Source: Klebsormidium nitens (lineage: Eukaryota > Streptophyta > Klebsormidiophyceae > Klebsormidiales > Klebsormidiaceae). Taken from it: 64,000 nt of DNA. The stretch lies in NCBI GenBank assembly GCA_000708835.1, contig DF237306.1, positions 30,635 to 94,634 of the forward strand. Direction: 5' to 3'. Both the position numbers and the translations under genes were made by a program. Each line of letters begins with the position of its first letter. The stretch's first letter is position 1. Below, one piece after another: positions 24,007 through 34,900 of the stretch. The notes beneath the pieces are model-generated. The model saw only the letters and a list, made by a program, of their open reading frames with translations, was not told the origin of the DNA and did no database searches.

Positions 24007-25312
24007 ATGACAGGCGGAAAGAAGCCCGCTGCGCTGCAGGTCTGGGTCCAGGCTCTCCTCGCACAGCGCCTTGAACTGCTTGAATACCTCAAAGAAGAGG
24101 CATGCCTTCCCTGCGGTGAGGGCAAGAAGTATGATGAAAATTGTGAAGACGAGACTCTTCTTGAGCTGATTCTGAAGCAGCTGGGCGCGCTACAGGGCCC
24201 GCTGGAGATGAGCGCGCGCGTGTGCGCGCGCTTGGTTGAGAAGATGGGGGACGGTTTGGAGGAGGAGGTTCTGGCTCTTCTCGTGTGGAACGATGATCTC
24301 GAGAGTGCCCTGATTGGGGTAGCTAAATTCTTCGCGTGGATTGAGAAAGGACTTCAGGATGTGGAACGAATGGAGGAGTGGAGGACGTTCTACAAGACGG
24401 AGCGGTTCACACAGCAGGAGAGAGACTGGCTAGTATATTGCGATCATACGGAACTTCCTTCCGGGACTATGGAGTTTGCGAACCAAAGCCTCAGGCGCAG
24501 CATTGAGAGGCTCAGAAAGGCCAATACCGTGCCGTTGGATTCTTCGGGCGCTTGGTCCCCTTTCATCTCCGTCTTTCTTCTCGTGGTGGGGCTGATTGTT
24601 GGCCGGATTCTGGCGTTCCGTTCTTGGTCCGCGCAAGGAACCGGAACGACGGTCTCCACGGAGCCTGTCTCCTTCAGTTTGAGAGGTGACATACGAACAA
24701 CCTGTTCTGTTGAGAGCCCGTCCCTTCCGCCCCTGGTTCTCCAAAACACCCTGCGCTTTCAACTGTAGCAGCTTCCAAATCCAACACGCCGCCATGGACT
24801 TCGTTCTGAGAAGCCACAGGGAGGTTCAGTCTGTTGCCGTTCTCAACAGCGTGACGTCAGGGCCCTGGGCCGACACGTGCGACATCGCCTTCAACTGGAC
24901 GCGCAAAGCGGAGGCGGGGGGAGAGTCCGGGGAGGACTTCCGGAAGTTCCGCTTTGAACGAGCACGGAATTCCGCTTGCACCTACGGAGTCATTGCGATG
25001 GGCTTTCATCTGACGGGTCACAAGGCGGTCGATGAGGCGAAGCTAATCTTCCAGGGGATTGGACAGTGCACGGGAAAGGTTGACGTGGCAGTGTCTGAGG
25101 AGGACTTGAAAGAGGAAAACGCGAAATGGAACGGTTGGGGGATCTGGCCGGTTTGCAGGAACGGCAGCACTTGGAGCTGCACCGGGGGTCCGATCGAGAA
25201 AATGCACCAAAACGAGCACTACGCGCATCTCGACGTTCCGGAGTGGCACGGCGGGGGGTGCAAGTGTACGACTGGCTGTGCGGGATACGGGGTTGAGTAC
25301 ACAACTTGGTAG
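24007..25312 (+). pseudogene. Array copy 2, single-frameshift member of the membrane/Cys-rich family
   Basis: The frame opens MTGGKKPAALQVWVQALLAQ and matches the open copy at 26730 for about 245 residues, including the membrane segment near FISVFLLVVGLIVGRIL. It ends at a stop just after LVLQN. The cause is one extra A in the AAAA run at 24743-24746, where the open copy has AAA. In the other frame the protein resumes exactly (CAFNCSSFQIQHAAMDF) and runs to CKCTTGCAGYGVEYTTW at 25312. A single homopolymer indel could be a genuine recent lesion or a sequencing/assembly error. If it is an error, this copy is a functional gene of about 435 residues. Confidence 0.8.
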
Positions 25313-25315
25313 ATG

Positions 25316-26387
25316 ATCGAAGCACTTTCACCTTTCTGGAAGCAAACGAGTGCGTCTTATGTTCACTTCAGTTCGTAGAGTATATATAAGCGGTAGAGAA
25401 GAGGGAGAAGTGCAGTGGTCGCGAAATAAGAGGCAGGGAATTCAATAGATCACGATACGTTCGTCTGTGGTAATAAAGCGGACTTTTCTGGTCGATTAAA
25501 AGTCAGATGTAATTGTGGTTGCAATAGGAGCCGAATGGTTTGGCATGTATTGTTCGAGTCAACTTGGGCAACGTAGATACAGGCTTTTTTGCTGCGTTTG
25601 TTTGACACCTACGGAAAGACTGCAGTTTGTTCATTCTGTTGATACCCGCCTTAGTCTGCATGTTTGCTCAAGACGAAGTCCTCACTGCCAGTGTTTGAGA
25701 CTTAATCTTGCTGATTGGATTCCAGAAATCGTGTAAGCCGCGCCTGCTATCAAGGCATCGAGATTGGACAAGCGGAAACACCGCATGTTGAGTATTATGT
25801 ACGTTCGCAATGAGCTTTTCAACAGGGCATACTTAATGTACAACTTTGGCACTTGAACTACAGACTTCGTGCCTGGCTTTGAACGTATCAACGCGGTGCC
25901 CTATGGCTGAGGCCCTGCCGCCTTTGAATACCGGGAGCTTGTGACTTCACTTACGTGCACGGCTGGGTCACGGTGCGCTTTCACTTCCAAAACACTGCTC
26001 GCCTATTCTAGTTCTGCTAGTTTGCCATGAATCCCAATGACCAGTCTGACATTTTCTCACCACATTTTAGCATGCAAAATACTTCCTGAGGAGTACGCCG
26101 AGACATAGAGCATCTTTGTGCTTTTTATCCATGATTGACTAGATTCGGCAATCGAGCTTTTTCAGATTACGCCTACTTATGCACCGCGCCCGACTCAACT
26201 CCGTCTCAAACCTCGCGGGAATGAACGTGGTGCAAAGCGGCAGAATCCGGTATGGATGGGATCTCACACGTTCGATCCTGTTGTAATCGAGGCCCAATCG
26301 AGGCCCCAAAATACGGTCAGCCGCGCGATAAAGAGGATTCTGATCAGCGCTTTCTACACACCGGAAGCATGCTGACGCCGCGTCCCC
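25316..26387. other. Unit 2 3' flank, no open gene
   Basis: This stretch is a diverged counterpart of 22580-23747. A TATA-like tatatataag occurs near 25381. A family-start-like remnant (ctatggctgaggccctgccg) lies near 25902, at the place matching the relic in unit 1. No coding frame is supported. Confidence 0.5.
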
Positions 26388-26729
26388 ACTATTTTATAGC
26401 GGCCTGACACGTGGCATGCCTAAGGATCCCGACCGGCCCAGTGCTGGCCTGCCACCTGTCAGACTGCACGTGCTGGGATTCCTGATTGATGATGAGGTAT
26501 GCAAGCCAGTCTGACTCGGCCTTTCGAGACGTGTGCACTCAAAAAGCTGTAGTATTGCTGACTTAAGACTTTAATAGTCTTGGTCCTAAGTCATAGTCTC
26601 TGAATTCCGGCAGTTACCCCAGAAAATTGAACTGTCAGAGTCCGCAAGAGCCCAGGTACTTGTTCATCTGCGCCTGCTTTTGTTCACAAAATCACGAGAG
26701 CTAGGTGGGCAGTCACGTCAACGGCAGCC
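26388..26729 (+). promoter_or_regulatory. Array promoter block, unit 3, with two ACGTG elements
   Basis: A TATA-like ttttatagcggcctg is followed at once by ACACGTGGC (26407-26415), then gaccggccca, ctgccacctgtcag and GCACGTGC (26466-26473). The ccagtctgactcggc block lies near 26507. The order and spacing match units 1 and 2, and the first element is about 323 bases before the ATG. Conservation in all three units, where the rest of the flank has drifted, suggests function. Confidence 0.65.
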
Positions 26730-28085
26730 ATGACAGGCGGAAGGAAGCCCGCGGCGCTCCAAACCTGGGTTCAGGCGCTCCTCGCACAACGCCATGAACT
26801 GCTTGAATACCTCAGAGAAGAGGTAGGCCTTCTCTACGGTGAGGTCGAGAAGTATGATGAAGGTTCTGAGGACGAGACTCTTCTTAAGCTGATCTTGAAG
26901 CAGCTCGGCGCGCTACAGGGCCCGCTGGAAGAGAGCTCGCGCGTGTGCGCGCGCTTGCTTGAAAAGATGGAGGCGGGTTTGGAGGAGGAGGTTCTGGCTC
27001 TTCTTGCTTGGAACGTTGATCTCGAGATTGCCTTGGGTGAGGTAGCTTCTTTCTTCGCGTGGATTGAGAAAGGAGCTGAAGATCCCGCTCGGTTGGAAGA
27101 GTGGAGGACGTTCAACAAGACGGAGCGTTTCACGCAGGAGGAGAAAGACTGGCTGATCTTTTCCGAGTACACAAGACCTCCCTCCCAGATTTTGGATTTT
27201 GCCAATCAACCCCTCACGCTCAGCATTGAGAGGCTCGAAATGGCCAATACCGGGCCGTCAGAAACGTCGGGCCCTTGGTGTTGCACCGTCGCCTTTATCC
27301 TCTTGATGGGGCTTGTTCTGGTGCTGGCGTTCCGCTCTTGCTTCGCGCAGGGAAGCGGAATGTCTGTTCCCGAGGAGCCTGCCTCTTCTACCACGAAGCC
27401 TGGCTCTGTAGCCTTTGACCTCATCGAAGCTTTCGGTCAGAGAGGTGACGTCAGCACATCCTGTTCCCGGGCCCGTTCCGTTCAGAGCCCGTCTCGCCCC
27501 CTCATTCTCCAAACGCCCTGCTCTTTCGACTGCGGCAGCTTCCAAGTCCAACATGCCGCAATGGACTTCTATCTGAACAAACACAGGGAGGTCCAGTCTG
27601 TTACTGTGCTCAACAGCGTGACGTCAGGGCCCTGGGCCGACACGTGCGACATCGCGTTCAGCTGGACACGCAAAGCGGAGGTGGGGGGTGAGTCCGGGGA
27701 GGACTTCCGGAAGTTCCGCTTTGAACGAGCACCGGATTCCGCTTGCACCTACGGAGTCTCTGCGATGGGCTTCCATCTGACGGGTCATAAGGCGGTCGAC
27801 GAGACAAAGCTGATCTTCCAGGGCATTGGACAGTGCACGGGACAAATCGACGTGGCAGTTGCTGAGGAGGAGCTAGGAGAGGGCGCGGCAGAATGGAACG
27901 GTCGGGGGATGTGGCCGATTTGCAGGAACGGCACCGCTTGGAGCTGCACGGGCGGGGGCGTAGAGAAAATGCACGAGAATGAGCATTACGCGCATCTAGA
28001 CGTTCCGGAGTGGCACGGCGCGGGGTGCAAGTGTACGACTGGCTGTGCGGAGCAGTGGGCTGAACACGAAGCAAAGGTATTTTGA
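26730..28085 (+). CDS. Array copy 3: intact single-pass membrane protein with Cys-rich C-terminal domain, family unknown
   Basis: Intronless frame of 451 residues, the only undamaged member of the array. Residues 1-180 are acidic and helix-prone with Leu-rich stretches (LLKLILKQLGALQGPLEES, EEEVLALLAW), followed by WRTFNKTERFTQEEKDWLIF. Residues 183-201 form one hydrophobic span (from WCCTVAFILLMGLVLVLAF). A Ser/Pro-rich linker follows, then a Cys-rich domain from residue 264: CSFDCGSFQVQHAAM, TSGPWADTCDIAFSWTRK, APDSACTYGVSAMGFHLTG, GQCTG, PICRNGTAWSCTGG, and a final CKCTTGC. There is no signal peptide, so a type II (N-in, C-out) topology is my inference; disulphides outside the cell would fit the cysteines. 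Absence of introns contrasts with every neighbour. I recognise no family. The start is fixed by conservation of MTGG in all three copies. Confidence 0.85.
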   Translation: MTGGRKPAALQTWVQALLAQRHELLEYLREEVGLLYGEVEKYDEGSEDETLLKLILKQLGALQGPLEESSRVCARLLEKMEAGLEEEVLALLAWNVDLEIALGEVASFFAWIEKGAEDPARLEEWRTFNKTERFTQEEKDWLIFSEYTRPPSQILDFANQPLTLSIERLEMANTGPSETSGPWCCTVAFILLMGLVLVLAFRSCFAQGSGMSVPEEPASSTTKPGSVAFDLIEAFGQRGDVSTSCSRARSVQSPSRPLILQTPCSFDCGSFQVQHAAMDFYLNKHREVQSVTVLNSVTSGPWADTCDIAFSWTRKAEVGGESGEDFRKFRFERAPDSACTYGVSAMGFHLTGHKAVDETKLIFQGIGQCTGQIDVAVAEEELGEGAAEWNGRGMWPICRNGTAWSCTGGGVEKMHENEHYAHLDVPEWHGAGCKCTTGCAEQWAEHEAKVF

Positions 28086-28916
28086 GAATGTTCTCTTTAC
28101 TGGTGGTAGGAAAGCACGTGAGAGTCTTTGTTTGCAGAGAAAAGCTAGGAGGGTCTCAGTTGGTCGCGTGCAGCAAGAAAGACGGATCGAGCAGAATATC
28201 GTGTCAAGCGTTTCTTGGGGTCGAGTCCCCCGGTGTGGAGCAAAGGTAGAGTGGCTTTTAGTGTGATATTGTCATTATCAGCGTTCCCTCCGTGCTACAT
28301 GAAGCTGCACCTTTGACAATGACGTACACGCGATTTGAAGTCATGCACGACATTAACGAGCCACATTCTTATCGGCGCTTGGCTCAACATTCTCATCAGT
28401 GGTTGTGAAACTGTCAATTCCGTTGCATGTACATGATGATTGAACCTAAGCTGGGGTTACTGAGTTGCCCTAATTTTCGTCGAGCGTTCATACCACAGAG
28501 GATGCAACGCAGTGCGTTGCGTGAATTCGATCTCTGCCGTGCACTGGTGTCCATGGCCCGGCCGCCATGTCTATGTCAATCGAAGAATGGATCATTAAAG
28601 TTTGCACATGCATTATGGCAAGTTTCCTTAGAAAGGACGGTCGTCGCCACATGCAGAGATTTAGCAGCCCGATGATCGAACAAAAGTATTGTCAACTCAA
28701 CATTGGCCGCCTCTGATCACCTAGTTATGCGCACGGTAGACCATGTCAATTATCTACAAAATTGTGGGGTGCCAGACCTGATTTTGAGAAGCGAAGTCGA
28801 ATTATCTGGATGCTAGACCCGTCGCTTAGCTTTCCTGCAAGTCTGTCGGGGGTTTCCGCAGAAGGCCCACCGAAGCCCTTTTATGCTTTCTTGTGTCTCT
28901 CCCTTTCTCTTCTTGG
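28086..28916. other. Intergenic, no gene recognised
   Basis: About 830 bases lie between the array and the 3' end of USP on the opposite strand. No supported coding frame, repeat or RNA gene is seen. The two genes converge here, so both 3' UTRs should lie inside. Confidence 0.5.
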
Positions 28917-31900
28917 TCAGTGAGAGACGACAAACTCTCCTGGCTTGTCGAATTCAATCTCCTTCTGTTCCCGCTTCACTAGCTTGTAACCCCGCACTCG
29001 TAGCTCCTCAGGTTCTCGTCGGTCTTGCCAGCCTATGGACTGGAAGGTCCAGCCCTTGTTTCGGACGTCCAAGCCGGCAACCCGGACCTGCAAAGGTGTC
29101 AGGTTCTCAGAACTTAGTCAGCAAATTGAGAAACGTATATTTGTAATGGCGCAACCGTACCCGTGGTCACGCTTGCCAATTGGTTCAGCATAGAAAGCAA
29201 TGGGGGTGTGGGCTTCAACACTTCTTCAAGTTTCATTGGCAGCGTGCTTAAGCAGCGACTACCTCAAGCTAAGGTAATGAAACGCGACTGCGGCTTTTAG
29301 TCATGAAGCAAATCCGGCTACGGAGCCGGCTCGCAAGCGGGAACCAAGCAAAGCAGTCGAAGGTGGTCACCGCGCAGAAGATCAAGAGCTGTGTCAAAGC
29401 GGCGCTAGTGAGTATACTCCGGAGGTGGTCGGCTATTCGTTACAAAACGAAAGGCCAGATTATTCCAGGGCGCTTGAAGCTGTAGCAGATTCAAGCGCAA
29501 GAGGCACATTCCGTGTGTTGTTTAGCCCCGCGTCCTCTCCCGTAACAGATGATCAACCGGTCTCATTCGAAAAGGGGTGAAGCCAAAAGGGGTGGATTTT
29601 CGGGCTTTTGGGCAGCCCACGAGGAAAACTAGGAACGCAAGGTACGAAAGCGTGGCCGCACCTTTGCGCCTTCTTTGCTCCGGATCACCAGCGCCCCGTC
29701 CAGCTTCATCGCCTCCAGGTAGATCTCCGGACCGTCCAAAATTAGAACAGCGTCCTGGGCTATCTCCACGGACGCGCCGCGTACTTTCGCCTGCACAGCA
29801 GTGATGGACAGGATGGTTAGAGGTTCGAACTGCTCGGACGAACAAGTGAGGAAAAACGACCAGACTATCAGCAGCCAGATATGGATGCGGTTGAAAGTAC
29901 AGGGTGACCCAACAGAGAGTAAAACGAGCACAGGAAAGAAGCGGAAGATCAGGTAGTGTTCAAAATTCGAGTATGGTTCTGACAGAAGGAAATAGAAAAT
30001 GGACATTGGATCTCGCTGAGGCAAACTCGACAAGAGTGCTCCAACCACAAAGTAGCAAGTAGAGACCTTAAAAAGAGTGGGGACGTCTTCGGGCGCGCTC
30101 TTGAGCACGTTAAAGCAAGTCTGTTCAGCCGTCCACGTGAACGTTAGGAAAGCATCCGCCATCACCAAGACACCTTCGCATTGGATCGTCCTACACACTT
30201 CTGCGAGGCATACGCAGCTATAGTCGTACGTCCCCGCACCTTGACGTCAGCAAGCGTGAGCGCCCACTTGGGGCTCCAGACGACACGTGGCCACATCTCC
30301 GTCTCCTGGTCATTGTACCGTACAGTTCGAGGGTCTGCGACCTTGGCTCCTGCCGCCCGGAGGATCAGGCAGTTCGCCCTGTAGAGGGCCGCCTCGCCGG
30401 ACGTTGCGCTGTGAGGGGGGGTCCCGGCGGCAAGCTGCAAGAATGAGGATAGAGTGTGAGCCCCGCCTGTTGCGTTGTGCGGGGGGTTTTCTCACAGGCA
30501 AGCTACGGCAGAAACGAAAGGGTGTGAGCCAGCTGCGCTCCTGGAGGGGGTTCCCGGCGGAAGCTGCGACGTTTCAAAAGACCTGAGCCGGTTGCGCAGT
30601 GGGGGGGGTTCCCAGCAAGCTGCGGAAGTTACAGGAAAAATGTGACGTGGCGGCCAATTTGTCGGAGAGCGGGAGCGGACACGATGAAGGGAGCTGATAG
30701 AGGAGCTGAAAGAGGATCTGAATGTCTAGATTTGGAACTCTTGTGAGGGGAACCCTGCGACGAGCTGCGACGGCCAAAACATAAGGTAAGCCGGTTGCCC
30801 TGACGGGGGAGTGGGTCCCGGCGGCAATCTGCGGAGTTTGCAGAACTGTGAGCCAGTCGTGCTGTGAGAGGATGTCGCTGCAATAGCTCCAAGCGAAATT
30901 GAGCCGGTTGCTCTCCGAGGGGGTGTTTCGGCGGCAGGCTATGGTAAAACCAAAAATGCGAGGGGACGCAGTTTAGGGTGAACGCGACTGTGTGAATGGA
31001 ATTGACAGAGAACGGTCGCGCTTGAGGTGGAAGTCGGGCGCCGTTGACGAACAACGAGCTAGACAGGGAGACGCGAAAACAAGCAGAACGGGCGGCTGCC
31101 GAACATAGGGTCAAGAAGGACGTCCTGGACAAACAGCCAAACAACAAACGGTAGGGCAGAAGATGTCCTTCGAAGGCGCTTCACCGGGCACCAGTATAAG
31201 AAAGATAGAATCACCAGTTCCGGAAGTCTCTAAAAGACTGTTCGCCCTAGTTCCGGAAACATTCGAATCGGACAGGTAAAACAAGAGAGTTGTGCCGGAC
31301 CTGACAAACTCAGTCGGAAGGTTGACACACGGCGTCCGGAATAGCATTACAACAATCCGCGATTGGTGAAGGCTCCAGTGTGCTCGGTAGACTGTTTATC
31401 AGGTCCAGAAGAACGTTTTTGTTCTGACCATCCGGAATTGCATACTCCCAGAACGAGGGCGACGACTTTCACGATTCTTTGCAGTTAGAAAACTTGAGTT
31501 TGTTCGACGTCCAGTTCAGACGGCAGAAGGGCTCGTGCCAATCACGCAAGGAAAGGTCAGTAATGTAGCGTACCTTAGCGGCAGCGTCCTCCGGGTTGTT
31601 TTTCACGGGGGCGTAGCCCAGCCAAACGTCCAGAACCTACAGAATGGACAACACGTACTGGATATTGGTCCCATGGAGCGCTACGCAGAGCATTACGCAG
31701 AGCAGGTTTGAGGGGCTTTACACGTGTAGAGTAGCGGCGACCGTCTTTCTGTCTGCATCAAGACCGCAACATCGATCAATGCCTGTGATTACCGCGCCCG
31801 ATATGGAGCACATGGACAGAGTAGGGGTCCCAAAATAAAGCTGCTCGAGGGATGTCCCGCAAACACACTTAAAGGGCTGCGGAGAGGCGAATATCAAAGA

Positions 31901-34900
31901 TTCCGGAAACCACAGCAAGTCTGTGCGAATTGAAGATTAACTGCGGAGCAGCGTTTGGGGCCTCACAGTGAAGCCGATGTCGGCAGAGGGGCTGAGGCTC
32001 TTGGGGTAATCTTGCATCAGGCTCTCGAGCCGTGTGGGTGACTTGAACGAGGTTCTGCTCGAGTCCTTGTACCTGGGCAGACAGAGCTGTGTTCAAGATG
32101 TGCTTCTGCTGGCTTCTCGCGATTGAGGTACAGGTGAAACCAATCTGAGTTGGGCATAAGCTGGATGTGAAGTGAATGTGAGGGAGTTTTGGCGTGTTTG
32201 CGCCGGGTTGAAGCTACGACGCTGTGATGAGGGTGCTGTGACTTCTGTCGATTTCATCTGCACGCCCTGAAGAAATGTGAACTGCATTATAGAAGGGGGG
32301 TTTGCTACCGCATTCCGGGGGGCAAGTATGTCAAGAAGCAACGTCATTCTCGCCAACCTCTGCTGACAGCTCCTCACATGTGGGCATACAATCAGCAGAC
32401 TGCCAAGCGGGCTTTAAAAGCACTTTCTTTCATATCCTCCAAGCCCAACTTCGTTATTTTCGACGGAAATGAAACGCAAAGGAGTCGGAGTAAACAAGGG
32501 TTATCAAGAAGATAAGCATTGCAAGGGTCAGAGCAAATGCAAAGGCTCTGTACTCACTTGGGATTCACAAACTCCGGCACGAGGCCCCTGGTCTTGCTCA
32601 GCTCCTTGACGTACGACTCCAGCTTGATCACCAGCTGGTTGATGTTGCCGGGGTAGGGTGAAAACCCCGTGGAGGGGTCATTCACATCGCCGTCCGGGTA
32701 GCCGGACGAGCGCAGCATGGGGTCCAGCTGGTTGTACTCCACGTTGATCACGATCTTGCGGCCTGCGATCAAGCGGAGAGTATTCACACCAGGAGTCCTA
32801 TTCAGCTTCTTGAGACAATTGGTGTTTGAAAATTTTGCGCTCGTCGTTCAGCCGGACGCTGCTGGTGGCGGTTCGCGATCTGCGGTTACCCAATCTTGCG
32901 AGCTGCGTGTGGAAAGGAGAGAGGAGCACACCAGCACGCGTCTCTGGTGCTTGGAGTTGTGGCAACCCGCCTCACTTGAGCTTAAGCCGGGCGGAGCTCC
33001 TCAGTCGATGCAGGTATGGAGAACATTACAAACAAGGGGGCGCCTTTAGTCTGCCTTTCATAGGGAAGGCAAAAGCATCCCCTGCAAGCGTCCATTCTCA
33101 GTTTGTCCAGCACTTCTGAGAGCTGGCTGCGCGCAATTGGAACCGCAGAATCTCTAGGAGTAACGCTGCCGTCAGCCTCTCACCATCCTTGTGCGTGAGC
33201 CGCGTAATGCCCCCAATGGCCTCCTTTGCCTTCCGGGGGACGGCCAGCGAGTTGACGTCGTAGCTGCGGGTGGCGCTGACGCCAAGAGAGGAGGGGACGG
33301 CCTGGCGGAAAGGAGACGGCAAACTCTTAGAACACAAACTTTAGCTTGTAGAGTCCTTCGGTCTCTCGGTCAAGATTGTAAAAGTAGGCTTCAGGTACCG
33401 TAGCGTCGGAGGAAACGGTAGCACCTTTACTAGAATCCTCTTCCAGCAAGCAAACATATGAATCGAGTACGCGGTAGGCTCGACGGCCCAACCAGCCGCT
33501 GTCGAGTAAGGGGAATCGTTGTTGAACGAGAACACCAAGCACGCGACAGGAAGGTCCAGTGCAAATCTGATGTCCGTGACAATCAGAGAGCATCGAGGAT
33601 GGTAGTTTGCAGCTTTGCTCCGACGGATTGAAGCAGATAATCATGTGAGGATTCAACAACGTGACAAACAAGGATATAACATAGAAATACGAAGGCTGAC
33701 GCACCTTGAATATGAGACCGTTGGTGTCCTGGAAGAAAAGGATCCACTTTACGCCCTTTGCTTGCCTGGCAAACAACAGGACGGAGCCGCGCATCAGCAC
33801 ACTGATTATATAAATTGCTTTGTGTTTCACAGTGCAACTTATGAATGATTGCTTGCTCGTTTTTAAAACAGGGAGAGAGATGGGGCTCGAGCATCTCACT
33901 GTTTGCCATATCAGGTGCCCCTATAAGGATAGGAACAAACCAGTTCAGTGAACTCTAATCTGTTTCTAGAGTAGCTGAACAATATCTTCAGCTGCCAAAA
34001 AAAGCAGTTGCACTACGTTCAAATCAAAATTTTGCAAGAGCCTGGCACGAAAGAAGTTCGTTCCCATCCCCTTCGGGGAGAGGCTCTATTTTTTTTTCAA
34101 AGCGGGTTTCGAAATCTCGCACGCACAGTTGCACATATCCGCAACTGAGGTGGGGGCAGGGGCCGCAAGCGGCTAGGCTAGCTTAATCTGCAGCCGCTTC
34201 TATGCTCCGAGAGGTAGTTCGCACGTCTGCCCGGAATCCAAATCTGGTCAAGTTTACTCCTTAGAGGGTTGACTTGAGAATACCTGCCTTTTCGGTTCCG
34301 GGCAGGCGTGCCAACTACCTGTTTTGGAGGTCTGGTTATGGCGGGTTTACCAACCATTTCGAGGCTGACCATGTGTGATAGCATCTATTTCACATTTGCC
34401 ATGCGAGGCCGATGTGTGCCTCGGGTTATCTTCAAGGTCAAATCGTGACCGTCCGACCAGCAGCATTTCCAATCGGACGGCGCGAAGCATATTGCACGCC
34501 CTCAAGCAGTGCGCTTGGGGGACCACCGGAAGCTTCGTCGAACGTGGTCAGCAAAACGCGTAGGAGTCTGGTGACAGGAACACCAAAGATGAAAAACTTC
34601 TAGGAGTAGGGAAGGGCTCAACGGAAGACTGGCGGAGCCGCTCAAGAGTGGTGAAAGAACCAATCGAGACCGTTCTGAAGAGGAAGCGCCGGCTTCCGTT
34701 CCACGACCACTCCTGTCCGCTTTCTCGTAGCTATAAAGGGCATGCCGATGTGAACCTCTGAAGCGCTCGTAAACAGAGGCAAGCTGGGAATGCTTGGCCA
34801 CCGGCTCGAATTCTAATGCCGACACCCCTTGTCTGGAACCCGCGACGATATTTGGTTAGCGAGATCAGCAGAAGCGCAATGGACTCCCAAAGAACATCCG

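Larger units (their letters stand above)
21030..28085 (+). repeat. Tandem array of three about 2.7 kb gene-bearing units
   Basis: Three direct repeats begin near 21030, 23748 and 26388, a period of about 2.65-2.7 kb. Each has a conserved upstream block with two ACGTG elements and an intronless reading frame of one protein family. Units 1 and 2 also share about 1 kb of 3' flank, with matching words such as gtggtcgcgaa and tcgagtcaacttgggcaac. The third unit's 3' flank differs after its stop. Units 1 and 2 carry lesions; unit 3 is intact. Confidence 0.9.

Noticed and set aside
29303-29485. 60-codon plus-strand frame, basic, inside a USP intron
   Set aside because: No family resemblance, and it lies wholly within an intron of a well-supported gene.
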